DNA of 64,000 nucleotides from Arachis hypogaea (Eukaryota > Streptophyta > Magnoliopsida > Fabales > Fabaceae): assembly GCF_003086295.3 (NCBI RefSeq), contig NC_092051.1:81042445-81106444 (forward strand), written 5' to 3'. Positions 9,715 to 21,970 of this stretch are shown here, piece by piece. The notes under the pieces are model-generated. The model searched no databases and was not told the DNA's origin. It was given only the letters and a program-made list of their open reading frames with translations. The first letter of the stretch is position 1. Each line of letters begins with the position of its first letter. Position numbers and translations under genes: made by a program.

Positions 9715-12700
9715 TGATGAGTAGATAATTTATACGCTTTTTGGCATTGTTTTTAGTATGTTTTTAGTAGGATCTAGTTACTTTTAGGGATGTTTTTATT
9801 AGTTTTTATGTTAAATTCACATTTCTGGACTTTACCATGAGTTTGTGTGTTTTTCTGTGATTTCAGGTATTTTTTGGCTGAAATTGAGGGACTTGAGCAA
9901 AAATCAGATTCAGAGATAGAAGAAGGACTGCTGATGCTGTTGGATTCTGACCTCCCTGCACTCAAGGTGGATTTTCTGGAGCTACAAAACTCAAAATGGC
10001 GCGCTTCTAATTGCGTTGGAAATTAGACATCCAGGGCTTTCCAGCAATATATAATAGTCTATACTTTGGTCTAGTTTAGATGACGCAAACAGGCATTGAA
10101 CGCCAGTTCTACGCTACAATCTGGAGTTAAACGCCAGAAACACGTCACGAACCAGAGTTGAACGCCAAAAACACGTTACAACTTGGCGTTCAACTCCAGA
10201 AGAAGCCTCTGCACGTGTAACATTCAAGCTCAGCCCAAGCACACACCAAGTGGGCCCCAGAAGTGGATTTATGCATCAATTACTTACTTTTGTAAACCCT
10301 AGTAGCTAGTTTAGTATAAATAGGACTTTTTACTATTGTATTAGACATCTTATGATTTTAGTTAATCTTCGGATCATCTTTGATCAGTTTTATGCTATCT
10401 TAGACTTTCATGGGGGCTGGCCATTCGGCCATGCCTGGACCATTATCACTTATGTATTTTCAAACGGTAGAGTTTCTGCACTCCATAGATTAAGGTGTGG
10501 AGCTCTGCTGTTCCTCATGATTTAATGCAAAGTACTACTATTTTTCTATTCAATTCAACTTATTCCGCTTCTAAGATATCCATTCGCACCCAAGAACATG
10601 ATGAAGGTGATGATTATGTGACGCTCATCATCATTCTCACTCATGAACACGTGCCTGACAAACACTTTCGTTCTACATGTAAACAAGTTAGAATGAATAT
10701 CTCTTAGATATCTAATACAGGGGACTGAGTCCGAGTTATTAGTATCTTCGTGGTATAAGTTAGAACCCATGGATGGCCATTCCTGAGATTCGGAAAGTCT
10801 AAACCTTGTCTGTGGTATTTCGAGTAGGATCTGGGAAGGGATGGCTGTGACGAACTTCAAACTCGCGAGTGCTGGGCGTAGTGACTGTAACAACCCTAAT
10901 TTTCGAGTACGCGAGATCATTTCTGAATACACGGATTTCTCCGAAAGATCAGTAAAGGGAATACCTCTTCTGTATCATCAAGCATCTCAATCCTCATTGT
11001 CATTATATTATCTTTAACTCAGGACCTTAGTTGAGACAAGCTCGGTAACGCGGTCACGAAGAACCTAGTTTTTGAACCGTATCGGTTAGGGGTTTTGATT
11101 CGGTTTTTCGTAAATAGTCTCAGTTTGACAAACCGGACTCGATTTATGAGAGGAGAGAGATAATAGTATAATATTATCATTATATTATTATTATAAAATG
11201 CTTGAATGATATTATAAGGTTGCCTGGTCTGTTTTAGTTAAAAACAGAAAATCGTTTTAACCGGGTTTACGGTTTACTGGTGCAGCTTAGCACCAGCACT
11301 CTCTGATGACTTTAGCAATGCTAAGGCCTCATTATACATGTTTTATTCTCATAATAAATATGTTACTAGTGTCATTTATGCTAGTAGCTCAGAAAATAAT
11401 TTTTAGAGACATTTTTACAAGTGTTCCGATACACCTAGTTTTAGTTGTTATACACCTGAGATATTTTAATATTATTTTAATCCACCTCCAAGCCAACCAA
11501 TCACAACTCACCTTACACCCCCAAGACCTCCAAGGCTGTCTCATTTCATCATTTTGGCCGAAAATAACAAGAGAGAAAAGAGAGAAACTTTCATGAACAC
11601 TTAATCTTTAAAGCTTGATTTCTTCTGAACCAAAACTCAAATCAAAACTCCGATTTCAGCAAAATGATCCTCTCTTCTTCCTCTACATAACCATGTAACT
11701 TATCAAGGATGGAAATAAGGTGAGATGGCTGTCTCCCTCCCATTTTAATTCGGTTTTCAAGGAAAACCATGCAAAACATGTGTTTTCTTGATGTTCTTCC
11801 TTAGGAATCATGCTTAACTTGACTTGAGGGCCAAGAAACGTTAATTTCCAGCAAGTCGAAGGTGATATACCTCTTCCTAACGTGCTGAGGGAGATTTTTT
11901 TAGTTGAGAGTTTGTGGATTTAAAGTTGTTCTTGATGTGTTTTAGGAGGAAAAAGTGCTTTAAGAACACTTCAAAGAGTAACCGGATTTGGAGCAGCAAA
12001 TCAAGGTAGGGTGTCACGAAATTAATCTTGATTATTTGTGTTTGATTTGTGTGAATGTTGTATAAATTGGCTGTGCTAAAAATTGGTTGCATATATGATT
12101 GATTCTTGGTGAAAATTTGGTGAAATTTTGATGAAATTTGATGAAATTCAAGCTTTAAAGTTCATGTTTTTGGGGAGCTGGAAAAACGAAACCCTAAGCT
12201 TAAATTGAGGTTCAATTTGTGTTGAAATCATGTAGAGAAGATGGGGTTTTAGTGGCTGCTAATTTATTATGAATTATGGTAAAAATCGGTTGCTGAAAAG
12301 ACTGATAAACGGGTAAAAACAGAGAAAGAATCTGAAGAATTTACGAAGAACACGAAGAACACTTTGAGTGTGATGAAGAACATTGAAGAACACCTTTTAG
12401 ATCTTAGAAAGGGCAAGGTTGTAATTATTTTGGTGTTTGAGGGGTTATTCGGTAATTTCTGAAAGTTAGGGGGGTAAAAGTAGAAATATTAAAAGTTACG
12501 GGTGGTAAAAAGTGAATTTTAAAGGTTAAAAGTAAAAGTAAGTTAATTTTCGAAAATTTAATGATAAAATAATAAAAAATAATAAAATATTAAATAATAA
12601 TATTTAATTAAAAATAATATTTTAATAAAAATAATAAAATAATGCGGAAAAGGCAGTTTTCTGTAAAAGCTTTAGAAAGACAACTTTAAGCGCAGAATCT

Positions 12701-13004
12701 CATAATTACCTTCATAAAACACTTAGGGAGTGGTAAAAAAATATTAGTGAGGCAAAGATAAATAAAAGATAAAAAGTTAAAGAAAAGATAAAAAAACCAA
12801 AGAAAAGTCTGTAAAGTTTTAATGACAGAAAAACAGACAGAAATTAGTGAACGAAGTAGGGCAACATAGTTAGTCCTTGAGTTGCGACTAGGGTTTGGTA
12901 TTATATGAAAAGTTAAACTGTTTCAGTATAGACTTAATGAACCTATGCTTGGGACAGGCGAACTATTCATACCGAAATTTACATAAACTTTAAATACATA
13001 CGTT

Positions 13005-13230
13005 AAGTAGAGAAATCAGAGCAGAGTAGAGAAACACAGAAAACAGAGTAACCAGAGTAAAGTAAAGAGATAAAGAGAAAAAGAGTAATATAGATACAGA
13101 TGAAAAGAGTAATCAAAGAAGAGAAAAGAGATACAGAGAACAGAGTAATTAAAGCAGAGTAAAGAGATACAGAGAAAAGAGATGCAAAGAACAGAGTAAA
13201 GAGATACAGAGAAAGAAAGAGGTACTGCAT
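13005..13230. repeat. Purine-rich AGAGTAAAGAGATACAGAGA minisatellite in H
   Basis: Degenerate tandem units of about 15-30 bases built from CAGAGTAA, AGAGATACAGAGAA and AAAGAG; nearly all purine on the plus strand. No coding meaning. Confidence 0.8.
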
Positions 13231-13384
13231 AAGAATGTGAAAGTGATGATGAATAATGAGAATGATAATGAATGATGATAATGAGAATGATTATGTGATG
13301 ATCTGCTGCATGAAGGCAGTCAGATAAGATGGTGGTACGACCACTGAGAGTGCTTTCCTGGGATACTTAGCTATAATGCTATTC

Positions 13385-13605
13385 TGTAAGTCAGAGGACT
13401 CTTACAGAGGTATCGAGAACACACGACTAGCATATACTCCTGTAAGTCAAAGGACTCTTACAGAGAGTGTGTTGGGCAAATATAAGTTAACTAGCTCCGC
13501 CATGCAAGTCAAAGGACTCTTGCAGTGGTTTGCCTCACAAGTCAAAGGACTCTTGCGAGGGGCATTGCCAACAGGGAAGCCTTACCTGGTCAAAGGACTC
13601 CGGGT
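13385..13605. repeat. Five-copy GTAAGTC-AAAGGACTCTTAC hairpin array in H
   Basis: Copies begin near 13385, 13441, 13503, 13536 and 13584. Each has complementary ends around a constant TCAAAGGACTC core: GTAAG/CTTAC, GTAAG/CTTAC, GCAAG/CTTGC, then CAAG/CTTG and CCTGG/CCGGG-like. The ends change together, so each copy can still fold. Confidence 0.75.
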
Positions 13606-15286
13606 AACGTCGGGAGCGGGTATGTAACCAACAAATGAGCTTATTACCTGCGCTAGGGCTAGACATGCATCATACTTGGTAGTGCATTTCCTTTGTTATG
13701 ATTGTGGTATGAATGTATGTTTTCCTTGTTTATATTTTATTCTCTGTGTCTGTTTTGTATTTTCTTATATCCTTCTGTTTTGTATTCTGCTATCTGTTTT
13801 CTCTATCTTCTCTATTTATCTGTATCTTCTATTTACTGTTTTTTGTATTCTGCTAAATAACACGGAATTAATGAACGTAACTAATAACCCCGACCCTACT
13901 AAGAACTCCCCAGTTCTTACCCCTTCTCTCTCCCTTCCCCCTTCAGATGGAAGCATGAGTACCCTTCCGTAGTTCGCTGACGATCATTCACAAAAAGGAT
14001 TCCACTCTAAATAGTCTTCTGAGTCTAGAGTGAACTCCATTACCTGTTTATATGTATATACTATGAGGCCAGCCAACGTCTGCACCCCGCTTTTCTACAA
14101 ACTTTAACCTAAATCCTGTGTACGAGATTCCTATTTTGTAGATACTTCATGAGGTACCAGAGAGACGTCCTGTGAAAAAGTCTGATCGTGCAGAGGAGTA
14201 GCAGATGATGTTCTATCTTTTGATGACGTTTCACCTGACTTGAGTTGTGAAGACTTAGAACGTACTTTCCCTCAGTTTAGTAGTTTAGAGGGACTAGGTG
14301 AGTATAGAGTCTAGGCTAGCCTAGGTGCCAGCTTAGGGACTTCTTGAACAGGTCAGGGCCTGGGATGTTGTATGTATATATATGTATTTTGTTATTATCT
14401 AGCTATATCTAGGGGTGTTCTAACTAAAAGTCTATACTCTAATAAAGGCTGGATCACTAAATGTTGTTAGCTGCTTGTGATGTATTTATGTGTGGTTGCT
14501 TATAACTGTTTTATCTGTTATTATTTGTGAATTGCTTATAAATGATTCTGTTTATTAATCCAAACGTTTTTAGGAAAAAAAAAGTACCTCGCTAACTAAC
14601 TACGCTTTTAACAACGAATCAGGCTCATATAATAAATAATGGATAATAATTAGGACGACAAATTGGTACCACCCAGCTTCCGGTATGTCCTAGGCGTACT
14701 GAAAATTGGGTCGTTACAGTGACAGACACAAAAGGAGGGTGAATCCTATTCCAGTATGATCGAGAACCTCCAGATGATTAGCCATGCCGTGACAAAGCAG
14801 TTGGACCTTTTTCACAAGAGAGGATGGGATGTAGCCATTGACAATGGTGATGCCCTTACAGAAAGCTTGCCATGGAAAGGAGTAAGATTGATTGGATGAA
14901 GACAGCGGGAAAGCAGAGATTCAGAGGAACGAAAGCATCTCTATACGCTTATCTGAAATTCTCACCAATGATATGCATAAGTATTTTTATCTTTATTTTC
15001 TGTTTATTTATTATTATTATTCGAAAATACTATAACCATTTGATATCCGCCTGACTGAGATTTACAAGATGACCATAGCTTGCTTCATACCAACAATCTC
15101 CGTGGGATCGACCCTTACTCACGTAAGGTTTTATTACTTGGACGACCCAATGCACTTGCTGGTTAGTTGTGCGAAGTTGTGAAGTTATGTTTGGATCATG
15201 GTGTTGTGCACCAGTTATTGGCGCCATTACCAGGGAGAGAACGAGCAACAAATTTTACAACCTCTGAGTAACAATTTCGCATACCA

Positions 15287-15291
15287 CTTGC
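15287..15291. repeat. Target-site duplication of element A, right copy (CTTGC)
   Basis: Immediately follows A's 3' LTR; perfect match to 1583-1587. B sequence resumes here. Confidence 0.95.
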
Positions 15292-16095
15292 CCTCAAGCA
15301 AAAGAAAGGAAAGGGGAGAGAGAGGAGGGGATGGCCGAATGTATATTTATAGGAGTAGTAGAGGGATTTCGAAAAATTTGAAAGAGATATGACATAGAGA
15401 CATGATTGATGGAAGAAAATAAAATCATGATATGAAAAAGATGAGATTTGTAATTGAAAAAGATATAAAGATGTTAAATCTGAAAATTTGGTTATGCATC
15501 TAAGAATTAAGAGATGATATGATAAGTTGAAAAGATCTGGAAAGAAGTTAAGAAGATAATTGAGTTTTTGAAGAAGATTTGGGAAGGATTTGAAAGAAAA
15601 TTGAAAAGAGATTTAGAAAATGTTTGAATTTTTGAAAATTGAGGGTGAATGATGAAAGTTTGAAACATGTTTATGCAGAAAAGTATGAATCAAAACATGA
15701 AAATTTGAAAAAATTTGAAGTTGGAAACAAAATCTCCTCCCCCTGCCTTTCTGGCGTTTAACGCCCAATTGTTGGCCATTATGGGCGTTTAACGCCCAGC
15801 CAGGTACCCTAGCTGGCGTTATACGCCAGAAACCCCTTTATCACTGGGCGTTTTGCTGAACGCCCAGGATGCTGCAATTCTGGCGTTAAATGCCTAGAAT
15901 GGTACCCATTCTGGCGTTTAATGCCCAAAATGCCTTTTACTGGCGTTTTCTTGTCAGCAAGCTCCTTTTCTCTGCTTTTTGCACTGAATCCTTCTGTAAC
16001 TCTGTGAATTCCTTTAGTTTTGGTGATTAACCTTTGAAGAAAAATGTATATCAAACTTCTACAAGTATTAATTAAAACAAATAACTTGCTAATGG
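15292..16095 (-). other. Element B spacer between pol and ORF2, with inverted-repeat array
   Basis: No gene. Read on the minus strand it corresponds to A 7613-8250. Six or so copies of CTGGCGTTTAACGCC-type palindromes lie at 15751-15950, interspersed with GGTACC-containing spacers. The part next to A is purine-rich on the plus strand (15296-15340). Confidence 0.75.
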
Positions 16096-16139
16096 CTGGG
16101 TTGCCTCCCAGCAAGCGCTTCTTTATTGTCTTTAGCTGG
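16096..16139 (-). other. Post-ORF stem-loop element (element B copy)
   Basis: On the minus strand it begins 14 bases after the pol stop: a decayed stem 1 (CCA/GAC region), AAAGAAGCGCTTG, then stem 2 GCTGGG-aggcaa-CCCAGC. Stem 2 is fully paired although its outer bases differ from those in A, C and F. Confidence 0.75.
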
Positions 16140-16153
16140 ATCTTTACTGAGCT

Positions 16154-17402
16154 TCATTCAAGCCTCAGTTTTGAGCATTCTTGCTCAAAATTGCTTTCAA
16201 GATAATGTTTGATTCTCTGTCCATTAACAATGAACTTTTTGTCAGAATCAATATCTTGAAGCTCAACATATCCATATGGTGACACTCTTGTAATCACATA
16301 TGGTTTCCTCCACCGAGATTTTAATTTTTTGGGGAATAATCTGAGCCTAGAGTTGAACAGCAGAACTTTTTGTCCTGGCTCAAAGACTCTGGATGACAAT
16401 TTCTTGTCATGCCACTTTTTTGCTTTTTTCCTTATAAATTTTTGCATTTTGAAAAGCATTGAGTCTGAACTCCTCTAGCTCATTTAGCTGGAGCAATCTT
16501 TTCTCACCAGATAACTTAGCATCCAAGTTTAGGAATCTGGTTGCCCAGTAGGCTTTATGTTCTAGTTCTACGGGCAGATGACAGGCCTTACCATACACAA
16601 GCTGGTATGGAGAGGTTCCTATAGGAGTCTTGAATGTTGTTCTGTATGCCCACAGAGCATCATCCAAGCTCTTTGCCCAATCCTTTCTACGGGCAATTAC
16701 AGTTCATTCCAGGATTCTCTTTAGTTCTCTGTTAGAGACTTCAGCCTGCCCATTTGTCTGTGGATGATACGGAGTTGCTACTTTGTGCCTAATTCCATAT
16801 CGAACCATAGCAGAGTAAAGCTGTTTATTGTAGAAATGGGTGCCCCCATCACTGATTAGTACTCTGGGAACACCAAATCTGCTGAAAACATGTTTCTGGA
16901 AGAACTTCAGCACAGTCTTGGTATCATTAGTGGGTGTGGCAATTGCCTCCACCCATTTAGATACATAGTCTACTGCCACCAGAATGTAAGTGTTTGAGTA
17001 TGATGGTGGGAAAGGACCCATGAAGTCAATACCCCATACATCAAACAACTCAATCTCTAAGATCCCTTGTTGAGGCATGGCCTAACCATAAGGCAAGTTA
17101 CCAGCTCTTTGGCAACTGTCACAGTTACACACAAACTCTCGGGTATCTCTATAGAGAGTAGGCCAATAGAAGCCACATTGGAGGACTTTAGTGGCTGTTC
17201 GCTCACTTCCAAAATGTCCTCCATACTGTGATCCATGGCAATGCCACAGGATCTTCTGTGCCTCCTCTCTAGGGATGCATCTGCGGATCATTCCGTCTGC
17301 GCATCTCTTAAAGAGATATGGTTCATCCCATAAGTAGTACTTTGCATCAGAAATTAGTTTTTTCTTTTTCACCCTGCTGTACTCCTGGGGTATGAACCTC
17401 AC
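16154..17402 (-). pseudogene. Element B integrase
   Basis: The N-terminal zinc-binding HHCC region is at about 17290-17100 (H..H around HCHGSQYGGH, then CDSCQ). The catalytic core has DFMGPFP (near 17025), SDGGTHF and HPQTNGQAE, consistent with the D,D-35-E triad. Stops interrupt at 17079-17081, about 16701-16703 and near 16407. The last part (16459-16154) is one frame over and holds the C-terminal region with F.PGQKVLLFNSRL, where GPY/F-type tails lie. Integration is the family function; this copy is dead. Confidence 0.88.
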
Positions 17403-17948
17403 AGCTTTATAATTTGTAATGTATGCAAACCATGGTGCTTTCTGAATGGCAAAAAGTTACTCATCTGGAAAGGTCTCAGAGATCTCAGTAGGAGGGAGGG
17501 ATGCCCCTGCTACTGGTTCTATCCGGGACAGGTGATCAGCTACCTGGTTCTCTGTTCCTTTTCTGTCTCTTATTTCTATATCAAACTCTTACAGAAGCAA
17601 CACCCATCTTATGAGCCTGGGTTTTAAATCCTCCTTTGTGAGTTGATATTTATAAGCAGTATGGTCAGTAGACACAATCACTTTTGAACCTACTAAATAG
17701 GATCTAAACTTGTCAACGGCATAAACCACTGCAAGTAACTCCTTTTCTGTGGTTGTGTAATTCTTCTGTGCGTCATTTAGAACACGACTGGCATAGTAAA
17801 TGACGTGCAGAAGCTTGTTATGCCTTTGTCCCAACACTGCACCAATGGCATGGTCACTTGCATCACACATTAATTCGAATGGTAACGTCCAGTCAGGTGC
17901 AGAGATGACTGGTGCTGTGACCAGCTTGGCTTTCAGGGTCTCAAACGC
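17403..17948 (-). pseudogene. Element B RNase H region
   Basis: [15 protein letters not shown] (from 17870), [19 protein letters not shown] and STDHTA are the standard Ty3/gypsy RNase H blocks with the catalytic Asp and Glu visible. A stop follows at 17589. Between 17588 and 17403 the frame continues as the connection to integrase, with one more stop near 17460. It is in the same frame as RT and integrase. Confidence 0.85.
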
Positions 17949-18780
17949 CTACAGACACTCTGTGTCAAACACAAATGGCGTGTCAACAGCTAGCAGGTTG
18001 CTTAGAGGTTTTGCAATTTTTGAAAAATCCTTTATGAACCTCCTATAGAATCCTGCATGCCCCAAAAAGCTTCTGATTTCCTTAACATTGGTAGGTAGTG
18101 GTAATTTCTCAATTACTTCTACCTTGGCTTGATCCACCTCTATCTCCTTGCTTGAAATTTTGTGCCTAAGGACAATTCCTTCAGTCACCATAAAGTGACA
18201 TTTTTCCCAGTTTAAGACCAGGTTAGTCTCTTGGCACCTTTTCAGGACAAGTGCTAGATGATCAAGACAGGAGCTGAATGAGTCTCCAAATACTGAGAAG
18301 TCATCCATGAAGACTTCCAGGAACTTCTCTACCATATCAGAGAAGATAGAGAGCATGCACCTCTAAAAGGTTGCAGGTGCATTGCACAGACCAAAAGGCA
18401 TTCTTCTGTAAGCAAATACTCCAGATAGACATGTGAATGCTGTTTTCTCTTGGTCTTGAGGATCCACTGCAATTTGGTTGTAGACTGAATAGTCATCCAA
18501 AAATCAGTAGTATTCATGGCCTGCTAGTCTCTCTAGCATATGGTCTATGAATGGTAAGGGAAAATGATCCTTTCTGGTTACTGTATTGAGCCTTCTGTAG
18601 TCAATACACATACGCCACCCTGTAACTGTTCTTGTGGGAACCAGTTCATTCTTTTCATTATGAACCACTGTCATGCCTCCCTTCTTAGGGACAACTTGGA
18701 CAGGGCTCACCCAGGGGCTATCAGAAATAGGATAAATAATTCCAGCCTCTGTGGTTGAACCACTGGCTTAGCATCATCCT
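17949..18780 (-). pseudogene. Element B reverse transcriptase, catalytic part
   Basis: Fingers and palm: VQVVPKKGG, WRMCIDYRRLN, FPLPFID, RRMPFGLCNAPATF and the catalytic FMDDFSVFG (near 18310). The thumb has the LGHAGFYRRFIKDFS block. In-frame stops lie at about 18504, 18357 and 17949. At about 18750 the frame joins the upstream RT start through a deletion of roughly 60 bases between short GAGG repeats, so the residues just before GIIYPISD are missing. Confidence 0.88.
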
Positions 18781-19933
18781 CCAATAGGATCTTGTGCATA
18801 CATCTTGCTGGGCTAATGGCCTTAAGATCACTTATAGAGCACCCAAGAGCTGTCTTGTATGTCCTTAGCACTTGAATTAGTGCTTTCTCTTCCTGTGGAT
18901 TTAAAGCAAACCTTATGATCACTGGAAAAGTATCACCCTCTCCCAGAAATGCATATTTCAGGGATGGTGGTAGTTGTTAGAGCTCTGGTTTAGGAGGTTT
19001 CTCCTCTTCCTAAGGGATTTTTAGAGGTTCTTTTATTTCCTCTGGTTCCTCCAAATCAGGCTGAACATCTTTAAATATGTCCTCTAGCTCTGATTCAAGA
19101 CTCTCAATCATAATGTTCTCTTCCACCAAAGAGTCAATAATATCAGTGCTCATGCAGTCATTTGATGAGTTTGGATGCTGCATAGCTTTGACAGCATTTA
19201 ACTTGAACTCATCCTCATTGACTCTCAGGGTCACTTCCCCTTTTTGTACATTAATAAGAGTTCATCCAGTTGCTAGGAAAGGTCTTCCTAGAATGAGAGT
19301 TGCACTCTTGTGCTCCTCCATTTCCAGCACGACAAATTCAGTGGGAAAGGTAAATGGCCCAAGCTTGACAATCATGTCCTCAATGATGCCTGATGGATAT
19401 TTAATGGAACCATCAGCAAGTTGAAGACATATTCGGGTTGGTTTGACTTCTTCAGTCAACTCAAGCTTTCTGATAGTGGATGCAGGTATTAGGTTGATAC
19501 TTGCTCTAAGGTCACATAGAGTTGTCTTGGTATAAGCACCCTCTAATGTGCATGGTATCATAAAGTTTTCTGGATCTTGAAGCTTTTTTGGTAAGCTTTT
19601 CAGACTGACTGCACTGCATTCTTCAGGGAGAAACACTCTTTCAGTTTCTCTCCAATTCTTCTTATGACTTAAGATCTCTTTCATGAACTTAGCATAAGAG
19701 GGTATTTGCTCAAGTGCCTCTACAAATGGGATCTTTATTTCAAGAGTCCTGAGATAGTCTGCAAAGCAGGCAAATTGTTTATCCTGTTCTGCTTGGCGGA
19801 GCTTCTGAGGATAAGGCATCTTGGCTTTATATTCTTCAACCTTAGTTGCTGCAGGTTTATTTCCTACAGAAGTGGTTGGAGAAGCCTTCTTAGAGGGGTT
19901 ACTATCAGCACTTGCAGGTGTCTGATCCCTCAT
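18711..19933 (-). pseudogene. Element B tandem copy 1: protease and RT N-terminus
   Basis: Retropepsin-like region with CDLRASINLIPAS (DLGA changed to DLRA; Asp codon near 19513) and LILGRPFLATG near 19270. An acidic linker (EDIFKDVQPD) leads to the RT entry SISDLK.ISPA..MHKI.LED. A stop at 19259-19261 truncates the protease block. Stops at about 19010 and 18975 are shared with copy 2 but absent from copy 3. The Gly-to-Arg change at the active site suggests a dead protease. Confidence 0.85.
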
Positions 19934-20095
19934 TGGCGTTTGAACGCCAGGATTGGGTGCTGGATGGGCATTTAACGCCAGCTTTCCACCCTTTTTCTGG
20001 CATTTGAACGCCAGAACTGGACAAGGAATGGGCGTTTAACGCCAACTTTTCCCCCTTCTCTGGCATTTGAACGCCAGAGTTATTCCTCTCTGGGC
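19925..20095 (-). repeat. GGCGTT-AACGCC palindromes inside gag-protease hinge, copy 1
   Basis: Five palindromic units (GGCGTTTGAACGCC, GGCATTTAACGCC and similar) fall inside coding sequence and are translated as alternating GVQMPEKG and LALNAH peptides. The nucleotide motif is the one found in noncoding arrays of A and B. Confidence 0.85.
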
Positions 20096-21104
20096 TCTTG
20101 ATGTCCTCAGAGGGATTTTGGGCAGTGGTTTGGTCATCCTCTATCATTTGTTCCTTTCTTGACCTTTTGCTACTTTGAGCTGAGTTATTCAATGTCTTCC
20201 CGCTCCTTAGTTGGACAGCTTGGCATTCTTCTATTATCTGTTTAGATAACTGCTGTCTTGTCTGATTCAATTGTGCTTCTATATTCTTGTTAGCATTTTT
20301 AGTGACTTGGAGCATCTCTTTGAATTCTGCTAATTGTTTTGTCATAAGGAGTAATTACTGATTAAGTTCAACAATCTGTTCTTGATGATTAAGATTAGTA
20401 GTTACTGCCATAGCCTCTTCTTTTATGAAGGACTCACTGTTTGAGTACAGATGTTGATTTCTAGCAACTGTATCTATGAGTTCTTGAGCCTCTTCAATTG
20501 TTTTTCTCATGTGTATAGATCCACCAGCTGAGTGGTCTAGAGACATTTGAGCTCTTTCTGTAAGCCCATAGTAGAAGATGTCTAACTGTACCCACTCTGA
20601 AAACATTTTAGAGGGGCATTTTCTTAGCATCCCTCTGTACCTTTCCCAAGCATTATAAAGAGATTCATGATCCTTTTGTTTAAAGCCTTGGATGTCAAGC
20701 CTTAGCTGTGTCATCCTTTTTGGAGGGTAAAATTGATTCAGGAATTTGTCTGTTAATTGTCTCCATGTTTTTATGCTTGTTGTGGGTTGGTTATTTAACC
20801 ACCTCTTAGCTTGATCTTTTACAGCAAATGGAAACAATAATAATCTGTAGACATCCTGATCCACATCTTTATCACGTACTGTGTCAGCAATTTGTAAGAA
20901 CTGTGCCAGAAACTTAGTAGGTTCTTCCTGTGGATGACCGGAATACTGGCAATTTTGCTGCACCATGATAATGAGCTGAGGATTTAGCTCAAAGCTGCTT
21001 GCTTTGATGGGAGGTATACAGATGCTACTCCCATATGCAGCTGTAATGGGGTTAGCATCTAACCCCAGAGTCCTTCTGGACTGTTCATTTCCACTTATGT
21101 CCAT
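19934..21104 (-). pseudogene. Element B tandem copy 1: gag
   Basis: ATG at 21104 (MDISGNEQ...). The gag core has SFELNPQLI, FPFAVKDQAKRWL, FYPPKRMTQLRLDIQ, ESLYNAWERYR, KCPSKM and the GGSIHMRKTIEEAQELID block. A TAA at 20352-20354 (after ELNQ) is shared with copy 2. Translation otherwise continues to about 19934 through the palindromic hinge, where the frame shifts relative to the protease. No zinc knuckle. Confidence 0.88.
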
Positions 21105-21970
21105 GATGGAGAAAAGAGAATTGATATGAATTGCAATTATATATTTATTATTTTTTTAATTAAAAATAACCGAAAATAATAAGTAAAATAAATGGAAAAT
21201 AAAATAAAATAAAATTTCGAAAACAAAAAGAAAATAAAATAAAAGCAAATTGAAAACTAAATTAATTAATTAATTAAAAAGATTTTAAAATTAGCAATCA
21301 AAAAGATATGATTGAAAATTATTTTGAAAAAGATATGATTTAGAAGATATGATTGCAATAATAAAAAAATGATATGATTGAAAAGATATGATTGAATAAA
21401 TTAAAAATATTTGATTTTTGAAAAAGATTTGAAAAGATCAATTTTTGAAATTAGAATTTTCACTTGACTAAAAAAAGATATGATTTTGAAAATCTTTGAC
21501 TAAATTAATGCAAAATTGTGAAATTTATGAGTAAAATAAGGAAAGGATATTTTTTTAATTTTTGAATTTTAATGCGGAAAGAGAAAAACAACAAAATGAC
21601 ACTAAACTTAGAAATTTTAGATCAAAACACAGAGAACAAACAAGAAAACTTTGAATGTCAAGATGAACACCAAGAACACTTTGAAGATCAAGATGAACAC
21701 CAAGAACAAATTTTTGAAAAATTTTTAAGTAAATAAAAGCACAAAAATACACCAAACTTAAAATTTTTAGAGACTCAAACACAAATTTTCGAAAATTTAA
21801 ATGAAAACACAAAGAAGACACCAAACTTAGAATTTTTAAAAATCAAGAAAGAACTAAGGACATGCAATTTTGAAGAATAAAAAGAAAATAAAAGCATGCA
21901 ATTGACACCAAACTTAAAATATGAAACTAAACTCAAATAAAAGACTCTAAACCAACAAAAATAAAATATT
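21105..21970 (-). other. Element B leader, tandem copy between gag copy 1 and RT start of copy 2
   Basis: AT-rich, no gene. Nearly identical to 24372-25238. Contains repeated AGATATGATT units (21300-21390), TAAGTTTGGTGT motifs in element sense (near 21600, 21750, 21818, 21910), and a two-copy AAGATCAAGATGAACACCAA repeat (21655-21710). Confidence 0.8.

Larger units (their letters stand above)
10886..14718. mobile_element. Element H: 3.8-kb noncoding insertion with TGTAAC...GTTACA ends (solo-LTR-like)
   Basis: Flanked by GTGAC (10881-10885 and 14719-14723), exactly splitting A's 3' LTR. Its ends are imperfect inverted repeats (TGTAACAACCCTAATTTT against the reverse of AAAATTGGGTCGTTACA). No gag, pol or transposase is visible in 3833 bp. 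A 5-bp duplication, TG...CA ends and LTR-like texture make a solo LTR of a large-LTR gypsy element (Tekay/Del type) the best reading. A non-coding LARD-like element or a DNA transposon is less likely. Contents: AT-rich flanks, a purine-rich minisatellite (13005-13230) and a hairpin-unit array (13385-13605). Confidence 0.75.
1588..15286 (+). mobile_element. Element A: complete non-autonomous gag-protease retrotransposon, inserted in B
   Basis: Bounded by LTRs (1588-3314 and 9715-15286, the second split by H) and by perfect CTTGC duplications. Order: 5' LTR, tRNA-Asp primer site, 1.9-kb AT-rich leader, gag-protease frame (5214-7526), stem-loop element, inverted-repeat array, ORF2 remnant, 3' untranslated region, 3' LTR. 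No RT, RNase H or integrase is present between 7526 and 9715. It therefore resembles gag-only elements that depend on an autonomous partner; B, which has similar LTR ends and pol, is a plausible partner type (inference). Confidence 0.93.
9715..15286 (+). repeat. Element A 3' LTR, split by element H
   Basis: Starts TGATGAGTAGATAATT (one change from the 5' LTR) and ends ACCA at 15286. After removal of H plus one 5-bp duplication it is about 1734 bp, matching the 1727-bp 5' LTR closely. TATA-like box at 10315-10322. SL1 is intact; SL2 carries a G-to-A change that breaks one pair. Confidence 0.92.

Noticed and set aside
13385..13605. CRISPR-like array
   Set aside because: Plant retrotransposon context, units differ, spacers are irregular and no cas genes are present; similar arrays are seen in other LTRs here.
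10886..14718. H as a DNA transposon
   Set aside because: The ends are inverted repeats, but the 5-bp duplication, TG...CA termini and lack of transposase fit a solo LTR better. Not fully excluded.
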